Assembly: GCA_035610365.1 (NCBI GenBank)
Contig: CM069432.1
Coordinates: 15,562,001-15,626,000, forward strand
From: Aquatica leii
Lineage: Eukaryota; Arthropoda; Insecta; Coleoptera; Lampyridae
Direction of reading: 5' to 3'
Length of the DNA stretch: 64,000 nucleotides
A program made the position numbers and the translations under genes. The notes under the pieces are model-generated. The model saw only the letters and a program-made list of their open reading frames with translations. It ran no database searches and was not told the DNA's origin. Of this stretch, positions 1 to 11,954 are shown one piece after another; positions within the stretch are counted from its first letter, which is position 1; each line of letters starts with the position of its first letter.

Positions 1-471
1 GTATCGACTAGCATTCATGGGCCGGATGGTGGTAAGAATGGCCGGTGACAATATGAATACCCCACGATCGTAACGAAGCCACAACTTCCCTGGTGGACGT
101 TAAATTATAACCAGAATGCCCCTAGTTATGAGGTAGCACATGGCGCTAACAAGAAGACATAAAAATTACCTTTAATTAAAGAAAGAACAAAATCACTTAC
201 TCTGCGTGAATGAACTGAGTTAATTAAGAAAACTTCTATTTTCCATCGTGTCCCAACACGTGGATGATTTTAGAGAACGAACTTTCACTCACGCAGACAT
301 AGAAAATAACAGGTACGATGTTAAAGTCAAAATGCCGGAAATCTCACCGGATGTCGTCTGCTCAATACAAAGTGACCAACGAACCCGATAGATGGCGTCG
401 AGAAATATAAAAGTAATTTTTAATTAAACTGATATACAGGGTATTTAAATTTGTGCACGTAACAAGTTAGA
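1..471 (+). repeat. Dispersed repeat family A, truncated copy
   Basis: This block matches the reverse complement of 52385-52815 along most of its length. Shared landmarks are GGCCGGTGAC, GATCGTAA, GAGGTAGCACATGGCGC, a block around CCCAACACGTGGATG, and GATAGATGGCGTCGAGAAATA followed by ATACAGGGT. The copy is cut at its right end, where a gypsy integrase fragment begins. No coding capacity is visible. It looks like a non-coding mobile element of unknown class. Confidence 0.7.
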
Positions 472-1279
472 TCAGATAATGGACCCCAATTCCAATCTGA
501 ATTTATAAAATTTGCAAAAAAAATTGATTTTGTTCATATAACAAGCAGTTCTAAATATCCTCAGTCGAATGGATGCATTGAAACTGCAGTGAAAACTGCT
601 AAAAATCTTATTAAAAAAGGTGATAATTTATTCTTATCTTTGTTGACGTACCGTACCACCCCTCTGTAAAATGGTTTTACCCCAGCCGAATTATTATTTA
701 ACAGAAAAATTCGTTCTCCTCTTTCAATTTTACCGAAGTTTCTTAATCAAACGGTTGATACAAGCTTAGTTTTCCAGCGGGAGGGAAGGTACAGGGATAA
801 CATGAAGCGAAATTATAATAGGCGTCATCGCACCAAAGAGCTTTCAGAGTTAAAAGTCAATGATAGTGTATGGGTGACTGATCTCAAAACATATGGAAAA
901 GTTATTCGAAAGCTTAAGGAACCAAAGTCCTATCTTGTCGAAACTCATACTGGCAATTTTCGAAGGAATCGATGGTTTTTAATACCAGCAAAACATCACT
1001 ACTTTGTTTCTAATGAAATTGTTCTTTAATTTAATGATAAATCTTACGTGGTCACTCATATACCATCATCTGCTAATACAGTCAATACTACTAACACTAG
1101 ATTAGACAATTGTATCAATCAAAATGTAGAATTTCAACCTGATGTACAATTATTTAACAGTTATGGTAAAAGTGTTAGAGAATCTGAAGTTATATTGCCG
1201 ATAATGACGAATGTGTTAGAAATAGTAGACCAATGCGTAACGTGAAAAGACCCTCGTATTTAAAAGACTATGTCACTTA
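472..1279 (+). pseudogene. Ty3/gypsy integrase C-terminal half (degenerate)
   Basis: One frame reads from the second catalytic aspartate of a retroviral-type integrase (SDNGPQF) through the glutamate region (PQSNGCIETAVKTAKN), the TYRTTPL block and NGFTPAELLFNRKIRSPL, to an SH3-like C-terminal domain (NDSVWVTDLKT..GKVI.KL). An in-frame TAA at 667-669 breaks it. A further piece at 1232-1279 (KRPSYLKDYV then stop) is the usual end of such polyproteins. Gag, protease, RT and the integrase N-terminus are absent, so this is only the 3' end of an element abutting repeat A. A polypurine tract and LTR follow directly. Confidence 0.8.
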
Positions 1280-1303
1280 ATTACTCAACGTTTTTTTTTT
1301 ATT

Positions 1304-1530
1304 ATAAAGAGGGGGATGTTTTGTCAGGACTTTAAGGAAACCTGACAACCTTGCTTAAGGATCCAGCGAAAAGATAAATATAATGGGTGTGTTACTTTTA
1401 CTAAATAATGTAACGTTTGCTTGTTGTTTTCTATGACACTATCCCTGGTGGTATTCTTATTATTTAATAATAAAATAATCATTGAATTTAGTGTTTAATC
1501 CGTAATATAAAAGAACCCAATATAACAGAA
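1304..1530 (+). repeat. Polypurine tract and probable 3' LTR of the gypsy fragment
   Basis: A purine run (AAAGAGGGGGA) ends at 1316 and is followed at once by TGTTTTGTCAGG, the expected arrangement of a polypurine tract and the TG start of a 3' LTR. The right limit is uncertain. A plausible CA end lies near 1530, after an AATAAA motif around 1473. No matching 5' LTR is in the window, so length and identity cannot be checked. Confidence 0.45.
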
Positions 1531-1741
1531 AAACGCCCAATTAACACAGAAACTCGTTAATTAAATAATTACATGTTGTGCAAATGTAGATTTTACTGAA
1601 TTTGGATTAAAAATTAGTTCAAAATACATTAATAGTATACATTCTTATTTTTGAAAATTGTAATAAACCTTGTTCATTATACTACGTAGGTAATATTGTG
1701 CTTGTTTTCAACACCTTCCGATAATTGCAAGATTTGCGATA

Positions 1742-2165
1742 TCTGTAAATTTTTATTAAGTTTATTTTCATGTTTGTCTATTTATTTTAATACATTAAAA
1801 CTGTTTGTTAAACAAATTTAACACATTTAAATTGTTAGCTGAAAACGTATTTACTAATGCAATATATTTTGCTCAAAATTTTCTAACAGTCATATTAAAC
1901 ACCTTAATTTAAACTAAGAAATAAGCTATATGAACAAACATTTAAATCCATGTAACACTTTTTATTTACCAAATAAAAAATAACAATAATTTAAAATGGA
2001 AGATTAAAATGTTACATGAATTAAAATGTTTGTTGATAATTTTAATTCTTCAATTTTAAATCAAGAATTAAAATTACTAACAAACATATTAATTCAGAAT
2101 GAATTACCAAAAATAATATTAATTCTGAATTAAAAGGTTCGTTGATCATTTTAATTCTTCAATTT
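1742..2165 (+). repeat. Left arm of large inverted repeat
   Basis: This AT-rich block is the reverse complement of about 9766-10168. Matching landmarks are TTTTTATTAAGTT, AAACGTATTTACT, GCAATA then TTTTGCTCAAAATTT, CATGTAACA, and TTAATTCAGAATGAATTACCA. The arms sit directly outside an internal gypsy fragment that has no LTRs of its own. That suggests the terminal inverted repeats of a DNA or fold-back transposon that captured the fragment. Two independent insertions in opposite orientation are the alternative. Confidence 0.6.
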
Positions 2166-4849
2166 TAATTGCCTGAGCTTTATACAAACGGGGTCGTTAT
2201 TTTGCTCGGATTTAATTTCTTCTAAAAAGTAGGATTTTATTTCAAAATTTGTAGTTATTAAATTTACAAAGGTATCGGTTTCTAAAGCTAACTCATCATT
2301 TTCAGGAAATACTGAGTTTTTTTCAAATTTTCTCGACAATGCGTCCGCAATTACTAAGCCTTTGGAACATAATGAATCTCATAGTCATATCTTAAAAGTC
2401 TCAACCCAAATCTCCGAAAACGCGGAGTTAATTTATCAATATTTTTTTATTGTAAAACTTTGAACTAGTGGTTTGTGATTCGTTTCAATAAGGACTTTCA
2501 ACCCGTAAACATATTCGGTCACATGACCAGGTCAAAGCTAACGCTTCCCGCTCAATTTAGGCGTAACGTTGCTCCGTTTTTGATAATAATCTAGATGCAT
2601 TAGATACGACTTTTTTATTCCCATTTTCATCTTCTTGAATAAGACATGAGCCAATGCCAAAGAAAGAGGCATCAGCAGAAATTATGATTTTCTGGCTCGG
2701 ATCGAAATATTTAAGACACGGACTCTCCTGCAGCAATTTTTTTATTTTTTCAGAGGCTCGTTTTTGAGCATGATTCTAAGAAAAAGAAACATTTTTCTTT
2801 AATAGAGAAGTCAGTGGTTCTAAGACATCAGATCTGTTGGGAATAGTCCGACATGAAAAATTAACCATGCCCAAAAAACGTAGAAGTTCGTTTTTATCAG
2901 ATGATTCGGGAAATTTGACAAGCGCTTATTTGCTCCAAGTCTACAGTAATCCTATTACCTGATATGGAGTGACCCAAAAATGCTAATGACCGTACACCGA
3001 AAAGACATTTTTCTTTATTTAAAGTTATACCTTCTTTATAATTCCGTGTTAAAACTTCATTCAATATTTGATCGTGTTGTTCAATTGTCGGTGCATGGAT
3101 AAGAATATCATCTATATGAAAAATTACGTTATCAAGACCCTTTAAGATTTTATTTATTAACATAGAAAAATACTCGGGTGCACATGGGTGCACAGGTTAT
3201 ATCGAATGGTAACCTTTTAAATATGAAACGTCCAAATGGTGTTATGAAACACTATAAATCCTGACATTCTTTGGCTAATTTAATTTGATAGGACTCAAAA
3301 GTTGTATCGATCCGGCTAAAGTACTTAGATCCTTGAACTTGAGCGAGAATTCTTTCGACTTTACCTATAGGAAAATGCGTGCACATCACGGCTTTATTTA
3401 ATTTGGTGTAGTCAACACAAAGACGAATTTTATTGTTATCTTTTCGAACTATAACAATGGGACTGACCCATGGAGTATGATATTCAACGGGTTCCATAAT
3501 GTTTATTTTTTGTAGGCGTTCAAGTTCATCTTTTAAAGGTCTAAGTAAAGGAACGAGCACAACACGTGGAACTGATTATATAAATGGATGAACATTTTTA
3601 TCAATCTCAATTTTAAATTCAGTTTTAAAAGTACCCAGCTGATCAAAAATTCTAGGAAATGTTTACTCAATTTCTCCCAATTTAAGGCAACCGACTTTTG
3701 GAAAAAACCTATCACCAAATTGTAACATGTTTAAATCTATTATTCCTGAGCGACCTAAAATTGGTTTACATAATTCTTCAATGACATAAATGTCCGTAAA
3801 ACATTTGTTTTTAGAGTTACTTAATGTACCATTCAAGATACCTAAAATATTTAATCTCTTGCCTGAAGGGCCTGTCATTACTCTGTTAGTAATATGTAAG
3901 CTTTGAATGACATTTTCATCCAAAAAGGATACAGGTATACAAGTTATATCGGCACCTATGTCGATTTCTCTGTTTAATTCAAAAATTTTTAAAAAATTGA
4001 CATTTCTTTCTGAGAAATCACATTCATAGCGATTGACCATAAAAACTAATTTGAACTAGTACTATCATTATGAGAACAATTTGTACAACTTAGTCCAGGG
4101 CTACTATTACAATCATTATCTACAGACTCACATTGGATGGATCTAACCTTTTTGCTTTGACATACTGTCGCCCAATGTCTTTGCTTATTACAAGAACGAC
4201 ACGTCGATTGATTGGCAGGACACTTCTCTCTGGGATGGTCCGCTAACCCACAAAATTGACATTTTCTGGAAGCAGTCGTTTTATATTGAACTTCTCTCCT
4301 TTTTTATTTGACAAAACAAGATCTGGTAACCGCGTCTCGAAAAGTACTCCTATGCATCGCCTGAACTGAGCTTCTGACGTCATGTCTTGCGTCTTTTTCT
4401 CGCACTCGATTGGAATGGAAATTCGACTTCTGAGTCGATTGGCCGCCTGTGACCGTCGCGACTGATCCTCCACGCAACTCTCTGCTTTGTTTTTCTTAGA
4501 GTTCGGCTTGCTTTACAGCAGTAATACAATCGGCAAGAGTTAGATTCGCTTGCAATTGCAATTTTTCACTGGTTTTGCGATCTAACATGCCCACAACTAT
4601 ACGATCACGTATTAATGTGTCTTTTAAAGAACCATATTGGCAATGCTCTGCCAGACAATGCAAGCAAGTAATAAATAACTCTACAGGCTCACCTGGTTGC
4701 TGGACACTACTATTAAATTTGTAACGATCGGAAATTAAGTTTTTACGTGGAATAAAGTGGTTTTCGAAGGCTTGCATGGTGGCTGTGTAGGTTTCAGGAA
4801 CCGGCATAAACTGTAGCATTACTTCTTCGGCTTCCTCGCCAAGGACATA
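2151..4849 (-). pseudogene. Old Ty3/gypsy gag-pol fragment (gag to RNase H)
   Basis: Read on the minus strand from 4849 down, the order is gag (4819-4496), a CCHC region near 4260-4150 (CQFCGLADHPREKC and CRSCNKQRHWATVC), protease (4040-3663; DIGAD where D-S/T-G-A is usual), RT (3560-2897; finger block RLCVDYTKLNKA, palm HIDDILIHA in place of Y-x-DD), and RNase H remains (2760-2450; SADASFFGIG, IEREALAL). Several stops and frameshifts break it. No integrase or LTRs are present. The fragment ends at inverted arms on both sides. A younger gypsy interrupts gag at 4850, and about ten more bases of gag resume after 9758. Confidence 0.85.
4845..4849. repeat. Target site duplication ACATA (left)
   Basis: ACATA directly precedes the TG of the 5' LTR and recurs right after the CA of the 3' LTR at 9754-9758. 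It marks a clean retroviral-type insertion into the older gag. Confidence 0.85.
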
Positions 4850-5025
4850 TGTGGTATCCTCAGTAGTAACACAGCTTTAGCCGTGGTAGTAAGTTGCTAA
4901 CTTCACTCGGAAGAAAATGGTTGCGTTACTTTCAAAGTTACTTTTTGTAGTGTATTAGAATAATGTATATGTAAGATGATAAAGTACAAAATAAACGATA
5001 TAACAAATGTGTAACAATTACAACA
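4850..5025 (+). repeat. 5' LTR of young gypsy element (176 bp)
   Basis: It begins TGTGGTATCC and ends TTACAACA. The copy at 9578-9753 has the same length and differs at one position that I noticed (CCG versus CTG in the CAGCTTTAG context). Near-identity implies a recent insertion. The element is nested in the minus-strand gypsy gag. Confidence 0.92.
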
Positions 5026-5028
5026 AAC

Positions 5029-5040
5029 TGGCGACGATGT
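5029..5040 (+). promoter_or_regulatory. Primer binding site of young gypsy
   Basis: TGGCGACGATG begins three bases after the LTR. TGG is the complement of a tRNA CCA end, and TGGCGACGA would fit the 3' end of a serine tRNA. The tRNA identity is from memory and uncertain. Confidence 0.55.
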
Positions 5041-5260
5041 GAAAATCATAAAAGTGCACGTGACAACGTATGCAACTCGCGTAAGTACATGCACGTGTTG
5101 TTTTTTTTTGTTTTTTGTCATTATTTTTCAACCAAATACTTGCCGAGTTCAATGCCCCATTAAACGTTAAGTACCGTTAACACCGTAAAACCTCAACGGT
5201 TGTGTTTTTCAATAATTTTTCAACTTGACACAAGGAATTTCTATTACAATTTGAATAAAT

Positions 5261-6815
5261 ATGGATGCCGAACAGCTGAAACAAATTTTGGGAGTTTTCG
5301 GCGAAACTATTACAACCACCCAGCAACACCTAGTCGAACAACTTCTAAATAGACCAGCCACTACTTCCGACTCAGTATTAATATTGCTCCATTCGAAAAC
5401 TACGAAGCAAAAAAAAAATTACATGCTACCTAGAACGATTTGATAACCACCTTGCTGTTAAAAATGTCACCGATACATCAAAAAAAGCACAACTTCTGTG
5501 TGCATCAATTGGGTCAAATCATTACAATAACTTATCAGCATTCTTGGGGCCAAATCACCAAGTCAAAGATGTACCATACGAAGACCTTGTCGACAATTTC
5601 AGGAAAATGCTCGCACCAAAAACCAACAGTGTCGTGGCTCAACATTATTTTTTATCGTGTTATCAAGCTGAGAAAGAATCTGTCGCAGAGTATGTTGCCA
5701 CGTTACAAAAAAACTTAGCAGATTGTAATTTCCATGTAGAGTGTTCGTGTAAACAAAAAGTATCGGTTGCCGAAATTTTTCTTCGGGCACAATTTATTCG
5801 AGGTTTAAGAGACAATTATATTCGAGAACAATTACTGCAAACGGATGTTACCAAATTTCATGACATTGTGGACAAAGCGGTTGTGTTAGAAGGGTCGCGC
5901 ATTCAAAGCAAAGAACTAATGAAACAAACAAACGCTTCGGTCGTGTCGGAAAGCGGAAGTGACGTGAACAAACTGTCGCAGGTTCGCCATTCTCGGTCCC
6001 GTCGTGAGAAAAGTCGAAATCGTCCTCGTAATCGCGACCAAATATCAAATTATCGTAGTAAATTGATGTCTCGCCGTTCCTTGTCGCGTTCATCATCATC
6101 ACGGGACTATCGAAATCAGCCAAATAGGACAAAAGTAGATTATCGAGCACTTGGAATTGAAAATTTGTGCTTCAATTGTGGGAAAAATAACCATAAATCT
6201 AGTGAGTGCCGCACCGATCGAAGAAATCTCTATTGCGAGTTCTGTAAAAGAAACGGTCATATCGCTAAACTTTGTATTAAAACGCACTTAAGTCAAGCAG
6301 CTGACAGTAAGCAGGTTTCAAATGAAGATGATGCAGTTTATTCATACGGAGTCAATATTATTCAACCCTTGTTTGACTTACTGGAAGTCAATCCTGATTC
6401 AAGAAAGTATCTGGTTACAGTTCTCATATATAATAATAAACCGCACAATATGGAAGTCGACTCAGGAGCGAAGTTTTCTATCCTCTCAGAAGATGAATTT
6501 TTCAAGCTCAACCTCGGAATTGCAATTCAACCAGCTAATGTAACATTCAGAACATTTTCAAAAGATCTTGTTCCATGCAAAGGCAAAGCTAAGGTTAATG
6601 TCAAATATAAAAATAAATCTCTCTGCGCTGATCTGTACATTGTGCCACAAGGTCACGATTCCCTAATTGGACGTGAATGGATAAGAGGTCTAGATCTTGA
6701 ATTAAAAGAAATTGACGATGAACTGACTCAACATACCACTTACCAGCCGGCTCCTGCCTCAGACGTGTCACCAATGCTTCAAGTTGATGTTTTTCGAGAA
6801 TTTGAAGACATTTTT
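5261..6815 (+). pseudogene. Gag and protease of young gypsy element
   Basis: The reading begins at ATG 5261 (MDAEQLKQILGVFGE) and shifts frame twice around an A-rich run near 5410-5440. It then continues from about 5500 in one frame to a TAA at 6816. The Gag body (about 5540-5900) precedes an Arg/Ser-rich basic stretch and two zinc knuckles (CFNCGKNNHKSSEC and CEFCKRNGHIAKLC, about 6168-6285). An aspartic protease follows (VDSGAKFSIL, near 6455; later DSLIGREWI). The frameshifts next to a nine-A homopolymer may be sequencing errors, since the LTRs are almost identical. The frame downstream of the TAA is the same as here. Confidence 0.85.
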
Positions 6816-9488
6816 TAAAAAAAGGTAGGTTGTGTTCCAAATTTGCAAGTGTCACTTACTCTACGAAAGGATGCCAAACCAATTTTTATCAGAGAACGCG
6901 ATGTTCCTTACTCCTTACGAGAACAAGTTGAAAAAGAATTGGACGCACTTGAGCATTCAGGTATCATTACCCCTGTTTCCACAAGTGACTGGGGATCACG
7001 CCTTGTTGTAATACCTAAGCATGATGGAGGTATTAGAATCTGTGTTGATTACAAAACTGGAGTGAATGAAAGGTTAGAATCAGCCAATTTTCCGATTAGA
7101 AGAATTGAAGATGTTCTCAATAGCTTGCGTAATTCCAGATACTTCTGTAAGTTAGACTTATACAAAGCATATTTACATTTGAAAGTCGATGAAGAGGGAA
7201 GTAAAATTCAAACAATTTCCACACACAAAGGAACGTACAGAATGAACAGACTTAGTTTCGGAATAAAGACTGCTCCTTCGGAATTTAATCGTATCCTGTC
7301 ACAACTCCTGCGTGGACTTCCAAACGTAGAAGCATATTTCGATGACATCATTGTCCATGCCGCTACTAAAGATGAATGCATTTCTAATTTGCGAATGTGT
7401 TTGCAAAGATTGTCAGAATATGATTTGCATCTAAACAGAAACAATTGTTCGTTCTTTCAAACAAAAACTGAATATTTGGGATACGTTATCGAATATAACA
7501 AAATAAGCAAATCGCCAGAAAAGGTTCGAGCAGTGTTAGAAATGCCACGTCCTTCGAATGTAGAAGAATTGCGACAATTTCTGGGCATGGTAACATACTA
7601 CTCGCGATTCATCCCTGATTTTTCAACAAAATGTTACCCTTTACGACGGTTGCTGTGCAAGAACCAGCGATATTTTTGGACTGCTGCATGTGAATCAGCT
7701 TTTATCAACTTTAAAACAGAACTGTGCAGTGAACGTGTTCTCATACCATACGATCCAGCGCTGCCGCTTATCCTTACAACAGATGCCAGTCTCAGCGGAG
7801 TAGCTGCAGTACTTAGTCATTCAATTGATGGAAGTGAAAAGCCAATGGCGTATGCTTCACGATCACTGATCCATTCCGAACAAAATTACAGCCAGTTGGA
7901 CCGCGAAGCTTTAGCCATAGTATTCGCCGTGACTAGATTCTATAATTACGTTTATGGAAGAAAATTTTATCTAATCACTGATAATGAACCTCTTACCAGA
8001 ATTTTTGGCCAAAATCGGGCATTGCCACAAATGACGTCAGCGCGCTTACTTCGATACGCATTATTTTTATATGGATTTGATTATACAGTAAGATTCAAGA
8101 AAGGTAAAGACAATGAAAATGTTGATTGCTTGTCTCGCGCCCCAATTGTTCAAAAACAGAAAACATTCGACACTTACATCAATCAAGAAGTTGATGATTT
8201 ATACTCTAAAACTTTATTTCAAATTTCAAATATTTCTATTACCGCTGATATCATCTTACAAGAAACCACAAAGGACTCAGAATTGCAAGCCATCATTAAA
8301 GAAATTTGAACAAAATCGGTAGATTCGTCGTTTACCCTTTCTCGTGGTATTTTATTTCGAGCCGATAGGGTTGTTATACCGAAAACTCTTCAAGCCTCTA
8401 TTCTCCAGGAATTACATGCACATACACATAGGCATAACAAAAATGAAGCAACTAGCTAGACGTTACGTCTATTGGGTTGGATTAGATCGTAACATAGAAG
8501 AACTTGTTAGAAGTTGTCAAGAATGCGCTAAACTGCGCAACAACCCTCCGAAAGTTATCGTACACCCGTGGGATCCACCGAAGACCAACTGGGAACGTAT
8601 TCATGTGGATTATGCAGGACCGTTCCAAGGACATCATTTCTTGGTGTGTGTTGATGCGAAGTCAAAATGGGCTGAAATCCGTATTGTACGAGACGCACCT
8701 ACAACTGGTTCCACTATTGCTCTTTTAGAAGACATTTTTTCATTTCTGAAATATTTGTATCGGATAATGCTACAATTTTTACAAGCACTGAATTCAAAGA
8801 ATATTGTTCTACACATGGAGTGTCACAAAGATTTATTGCCCCTGCTCATCCCGCTACTAACGGGTTAGCTGAGCGGAACGTGCAAACCTTCAAGAATCGC
8901 CTGAAATCAATTTCAGAAGAACCAGAGACTTTATCGCAGAAAGTTCAAAAAATCATGTTCAAATACCGGGCCACTCCTCTTGCATGTGGTAAATCTCCGG
9001 CTGAACTCTATTACGGCCGCAAGATCAGAATTCAATTGGACGCAATTTTTCCAAATCACTCGCAGAAATCACAGCTTGTGAAAAACCATGTTCGTTCCTT
9101 ATCAGTGGGGGAGAGAGTTCAAATCCGCATGTTCCAACAAAATAGAGAAAACTGGGAATCTGGGTACGTCACAGAAAGATTGGGCTCTCGTTACTACCTT
9201 GTGAAGATAGACTCAGGACGTATTATCAAACGCCATATTAACCAGTTATGTTCCACCCGTGTAACTCACCAAGACTTTAAGGAATCACATTCACAAAAAC
9301 ATTCCAACGCAACATATCTCACATTTGATGTTCCTAGATTACCTAGTCGAAGTGTTGAAGAAGAACTTCCAGAGATGCCAAATAACGCACCAACACCAAA
9401 CAGAGACCAACAACCAGACTTACCTATTCTAAGGAGGTCTGAGCGTGCCAAGAGACAACCTGTATTTTTAAGAGATTATGAATTATAA
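6816..9488 (+). pseudogene. Pol (RT, RNase H, integrase) of young gypsy element
   Basis: After the TAA at 6816 the same frame runs to 8306. RT comes first (RICVDYKTGVNERLES; NRLSFGIKTAPSEFNR; palm YFDDIIVHA near 7335). RNase H follows (TTDASLSGVAAVLSHS near 7775; DREALAIVFAVTRF; ITDNEPL). A TGA lies at 8307. A frameshift near 8425 moves the integrase HHCC region (CQECAKL) and first Asp (IHVDYAGPF) into another frame, and a second near 8745 restores the original frame through SDNATIF to the Glu region (HPATNGLAERNVQTFKN). The end at 9488 is the typical LRRSERAKRQPVFLRDYEL. There is no env. It lacks an intact frame but is otherwise complete. Confidence 0.88.
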
Positions 9489-9577
9489 CTTTATTTTTCA
9501 AATTAATGTATCTTTAAGTTTAAGTTAATTTTGTGTTCCAAAGCAATAGGATAGTATTAAGTTAAGTGGGGGAGAAC

Positions 9578-9753
9578 TGTGGTATCCTCAGTAGTAACAC
9601 AGCTTTAGCTGTGGTAGTAAGTTGCTAACTTCACTCGGAAGAAAATGGTTGCGTTACTTTCAAAGTTACTTTTTGTAGTGTATTAGAATAATGTATATGT
9701 AAGATGATAAAGTACAAAATAAACGATATAACAAATGTGTAACAATTACAACA
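9578..9753 (+). repeat. 3' LTR of young gypsy element
   Basis: It follows a polypurine tract (AAGTGGGGGAGAAC, 9564-9577) and is 176 bp, TG...CA, almost identical to 4850-5025. The ACATA target duplication follows at 9754-9758. Confidence 0.92.
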
Positions 9754-9765
9754 ACATACATCAAA

Positions 9766-10168
9766 ATATTTTAATTCAGAATGAATTACCAACAAACATA
9801 TTAATTCTGCATTAAAATGTTTGTTGATAATTTTAATTCTTTAATTTTAATTGGCACTGTAGGTTGCAATTATCAACAAACATTTTAATTCATGTAACAT
9901 TTTAATTCGACATGCATTTTAATAATACAATTTAAATGATTCTTATTCTTTGTTTGTTATATAAAAAGTGTTACATGAATTAAAATGTTTGCTCATATAC
10001 TTTTTTTCTCAGTTTTGAATTAAAGTTTTTTATATAATTGTTAGAAATTTTGAGCAAAATGTATTGCATCAGTAAATACGTTTTCACTTAACAATTTAAA
10101 TATGTTAAGCTTGTTTACCAAACCATTAAATGTACTAAAATAAATAGACTAACATAAAAATGAACTTA
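9766..10168 (-). repeat. Right arm of large inverted repeat
   Basis: This is the reverse complement of 1742-2165, with diverged stretches. The arm starts a few bases after the last gag codons of the older gypsy fragment, so before the young insertion the two arms bracketed that fragment tightly. Confidence 0.6.
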
Positions 10169-11952
10169 ATAAAAATTGAAGTTTGTTTAAATGCAACGGA
10201 ATTAAATTTAGTAATAAAAAGCAAAACGGCGTTCCATAATATTTTGTGTAGGTATTGTTTTTTATTCAGTAAATGAAAAGCGTCGCAAATAGATAAAAAT
10301 AATCTTGTGTATAAATAAATTTTGTAAAGATGATGTCTTTTCTTACGATATAATAAAAGTTATAATACATGAAATTACATTAGATGCTACATAAAATTGT
10401 TACGCACGTAAGCATAATCATTAATTACGTAAGTGTTGCTTGGTTCACATAAAAGGTATACCAATATTCTAAAATTTATATTGATATACATATAGAGATT
10501 GACTTAAAACAATAATCTATTTATCTTTACTCGATTTTTATTTGATTTGTTCTTAAAAGTTTTTATTTAATTGTTTTTGCACAAAGAAACAAAATTGTTA
10601 CTTGCAATAAAATTTTTAAGTTTAGAAAATCAGTTATTAATGTTAATGGTAAGAAATATATTTGTATAAATTAGGTAAAACATGATTTTACTTTTTGCGA
10701 ACTTTTATGATACTTTGCATTTTAATTAGTTAAAACTTACACCGCAAACAATTTTACGTTGTCTACATTACGTTTTAAATGCGTGTCTCGTTTTTATTGC
10801 TATTGTTTTATTGCATTAATAAAGTTGACAAACGCTTAATGAATAATAAAATAATTAATATTTGTTCGAGTTTTAAATTTGGACTTTATTACGTAGAAAC
10901 AAAAGGGCCTTTGCGAGACTTCAAACTACAAAATAAGCACAAAAGCTCTAAGGGTCAGTAATGGCTTGTAGAAGGGAAATGAATAAGTTGAATAGTCTAG
11001 TGGAGATTCGACTTAAAGCGGAAATCGAGTTCTACCTAGTGGTCATGTTATTATTCAGGATTCGTGCAGTAATCTCATTAATCCAATGTTTGTAATGATA
11101 CTAAATAGTAATTCTGCGAACATGTTAGTTAGACATAGATAAAAGAACACGTTGAATACCTTTAATAGGTAAACTCTCTCAGAATTTAATCAAGTTGTTT
11201 GACTAATCTAAACTTGTTATAAATATTTTTCAAACCTTAAACCATCAAAAACGTATTTACTTAAATATATTGCTTAATTTTACAAAAATCAACATAAAGG
11301 TAAGCCGTAAATAAATCATTTGTACAAAGTTTGGCAGTAAACAAACAGAATATCCGAATAGAGTTTATATTACGTGATGCAGTACATAAATTTAATGGAA
11401 AAGTTTTAACTTTTCAGTTGCAAGTTGTAAGATAACTTTTGCTACTCCTTTTTTAGCCCGTTCAATTTGCATAAGGTGCGTTTAAGCTGACAAAGAAAAA
11501 GTTTTTCCAGATAAAGCATAACTTCGCACTCTAAATATTGGATGATCTTAGAAAACAGAAGAGTTTTATTTTTGAAATCAATTTAGACATGAAACCGTTT
11601 TGCTGTTACCTAAATTGAATAGTTTTCTTATTAGAAGCGTTTTACTTTGAAAAAAAGTGAAAACCTCGTTACGTAAAATTTAGATTTTAAGTTTGAAAGT
11701 TTTAATAGCAAAACTTAAAATGTAATGATGTTTTATATTCTTATAGGAGTTTAGTAAATTTGCGTTATATACCGGTTAATTTCGTTTTTTTTTTTTATTT
11801 TTTTAATATTGGTTTAACTGCATTTAATTATAATTTACAATAAACTTTCGTACTAGTTAACTTTTTTAATTTATTTATTAATTTTATTGATATTTTCAAA
11901 ACAAGTTTTGTTTTATATTTTTTTTTAATAATCAAATTTGGTAGTATAATGT
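10169..11952. other. AT-rich stretch with no recognised gene
   Basis: No coding similarity, terminal repeat pair or RNA gene was recognised. The one short open frame (10779-10961) is low-complexity and leucine/lysine-rich. The stretch may be intergenic sequence or decayed repeats. Confidence 0.5.
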
Positions 11953-11954
11953 AT

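Noticed and set aside
10779-10961. Short open frame in AT-rich DNA
   Set aside because: Composition-driven; no domain or context support.
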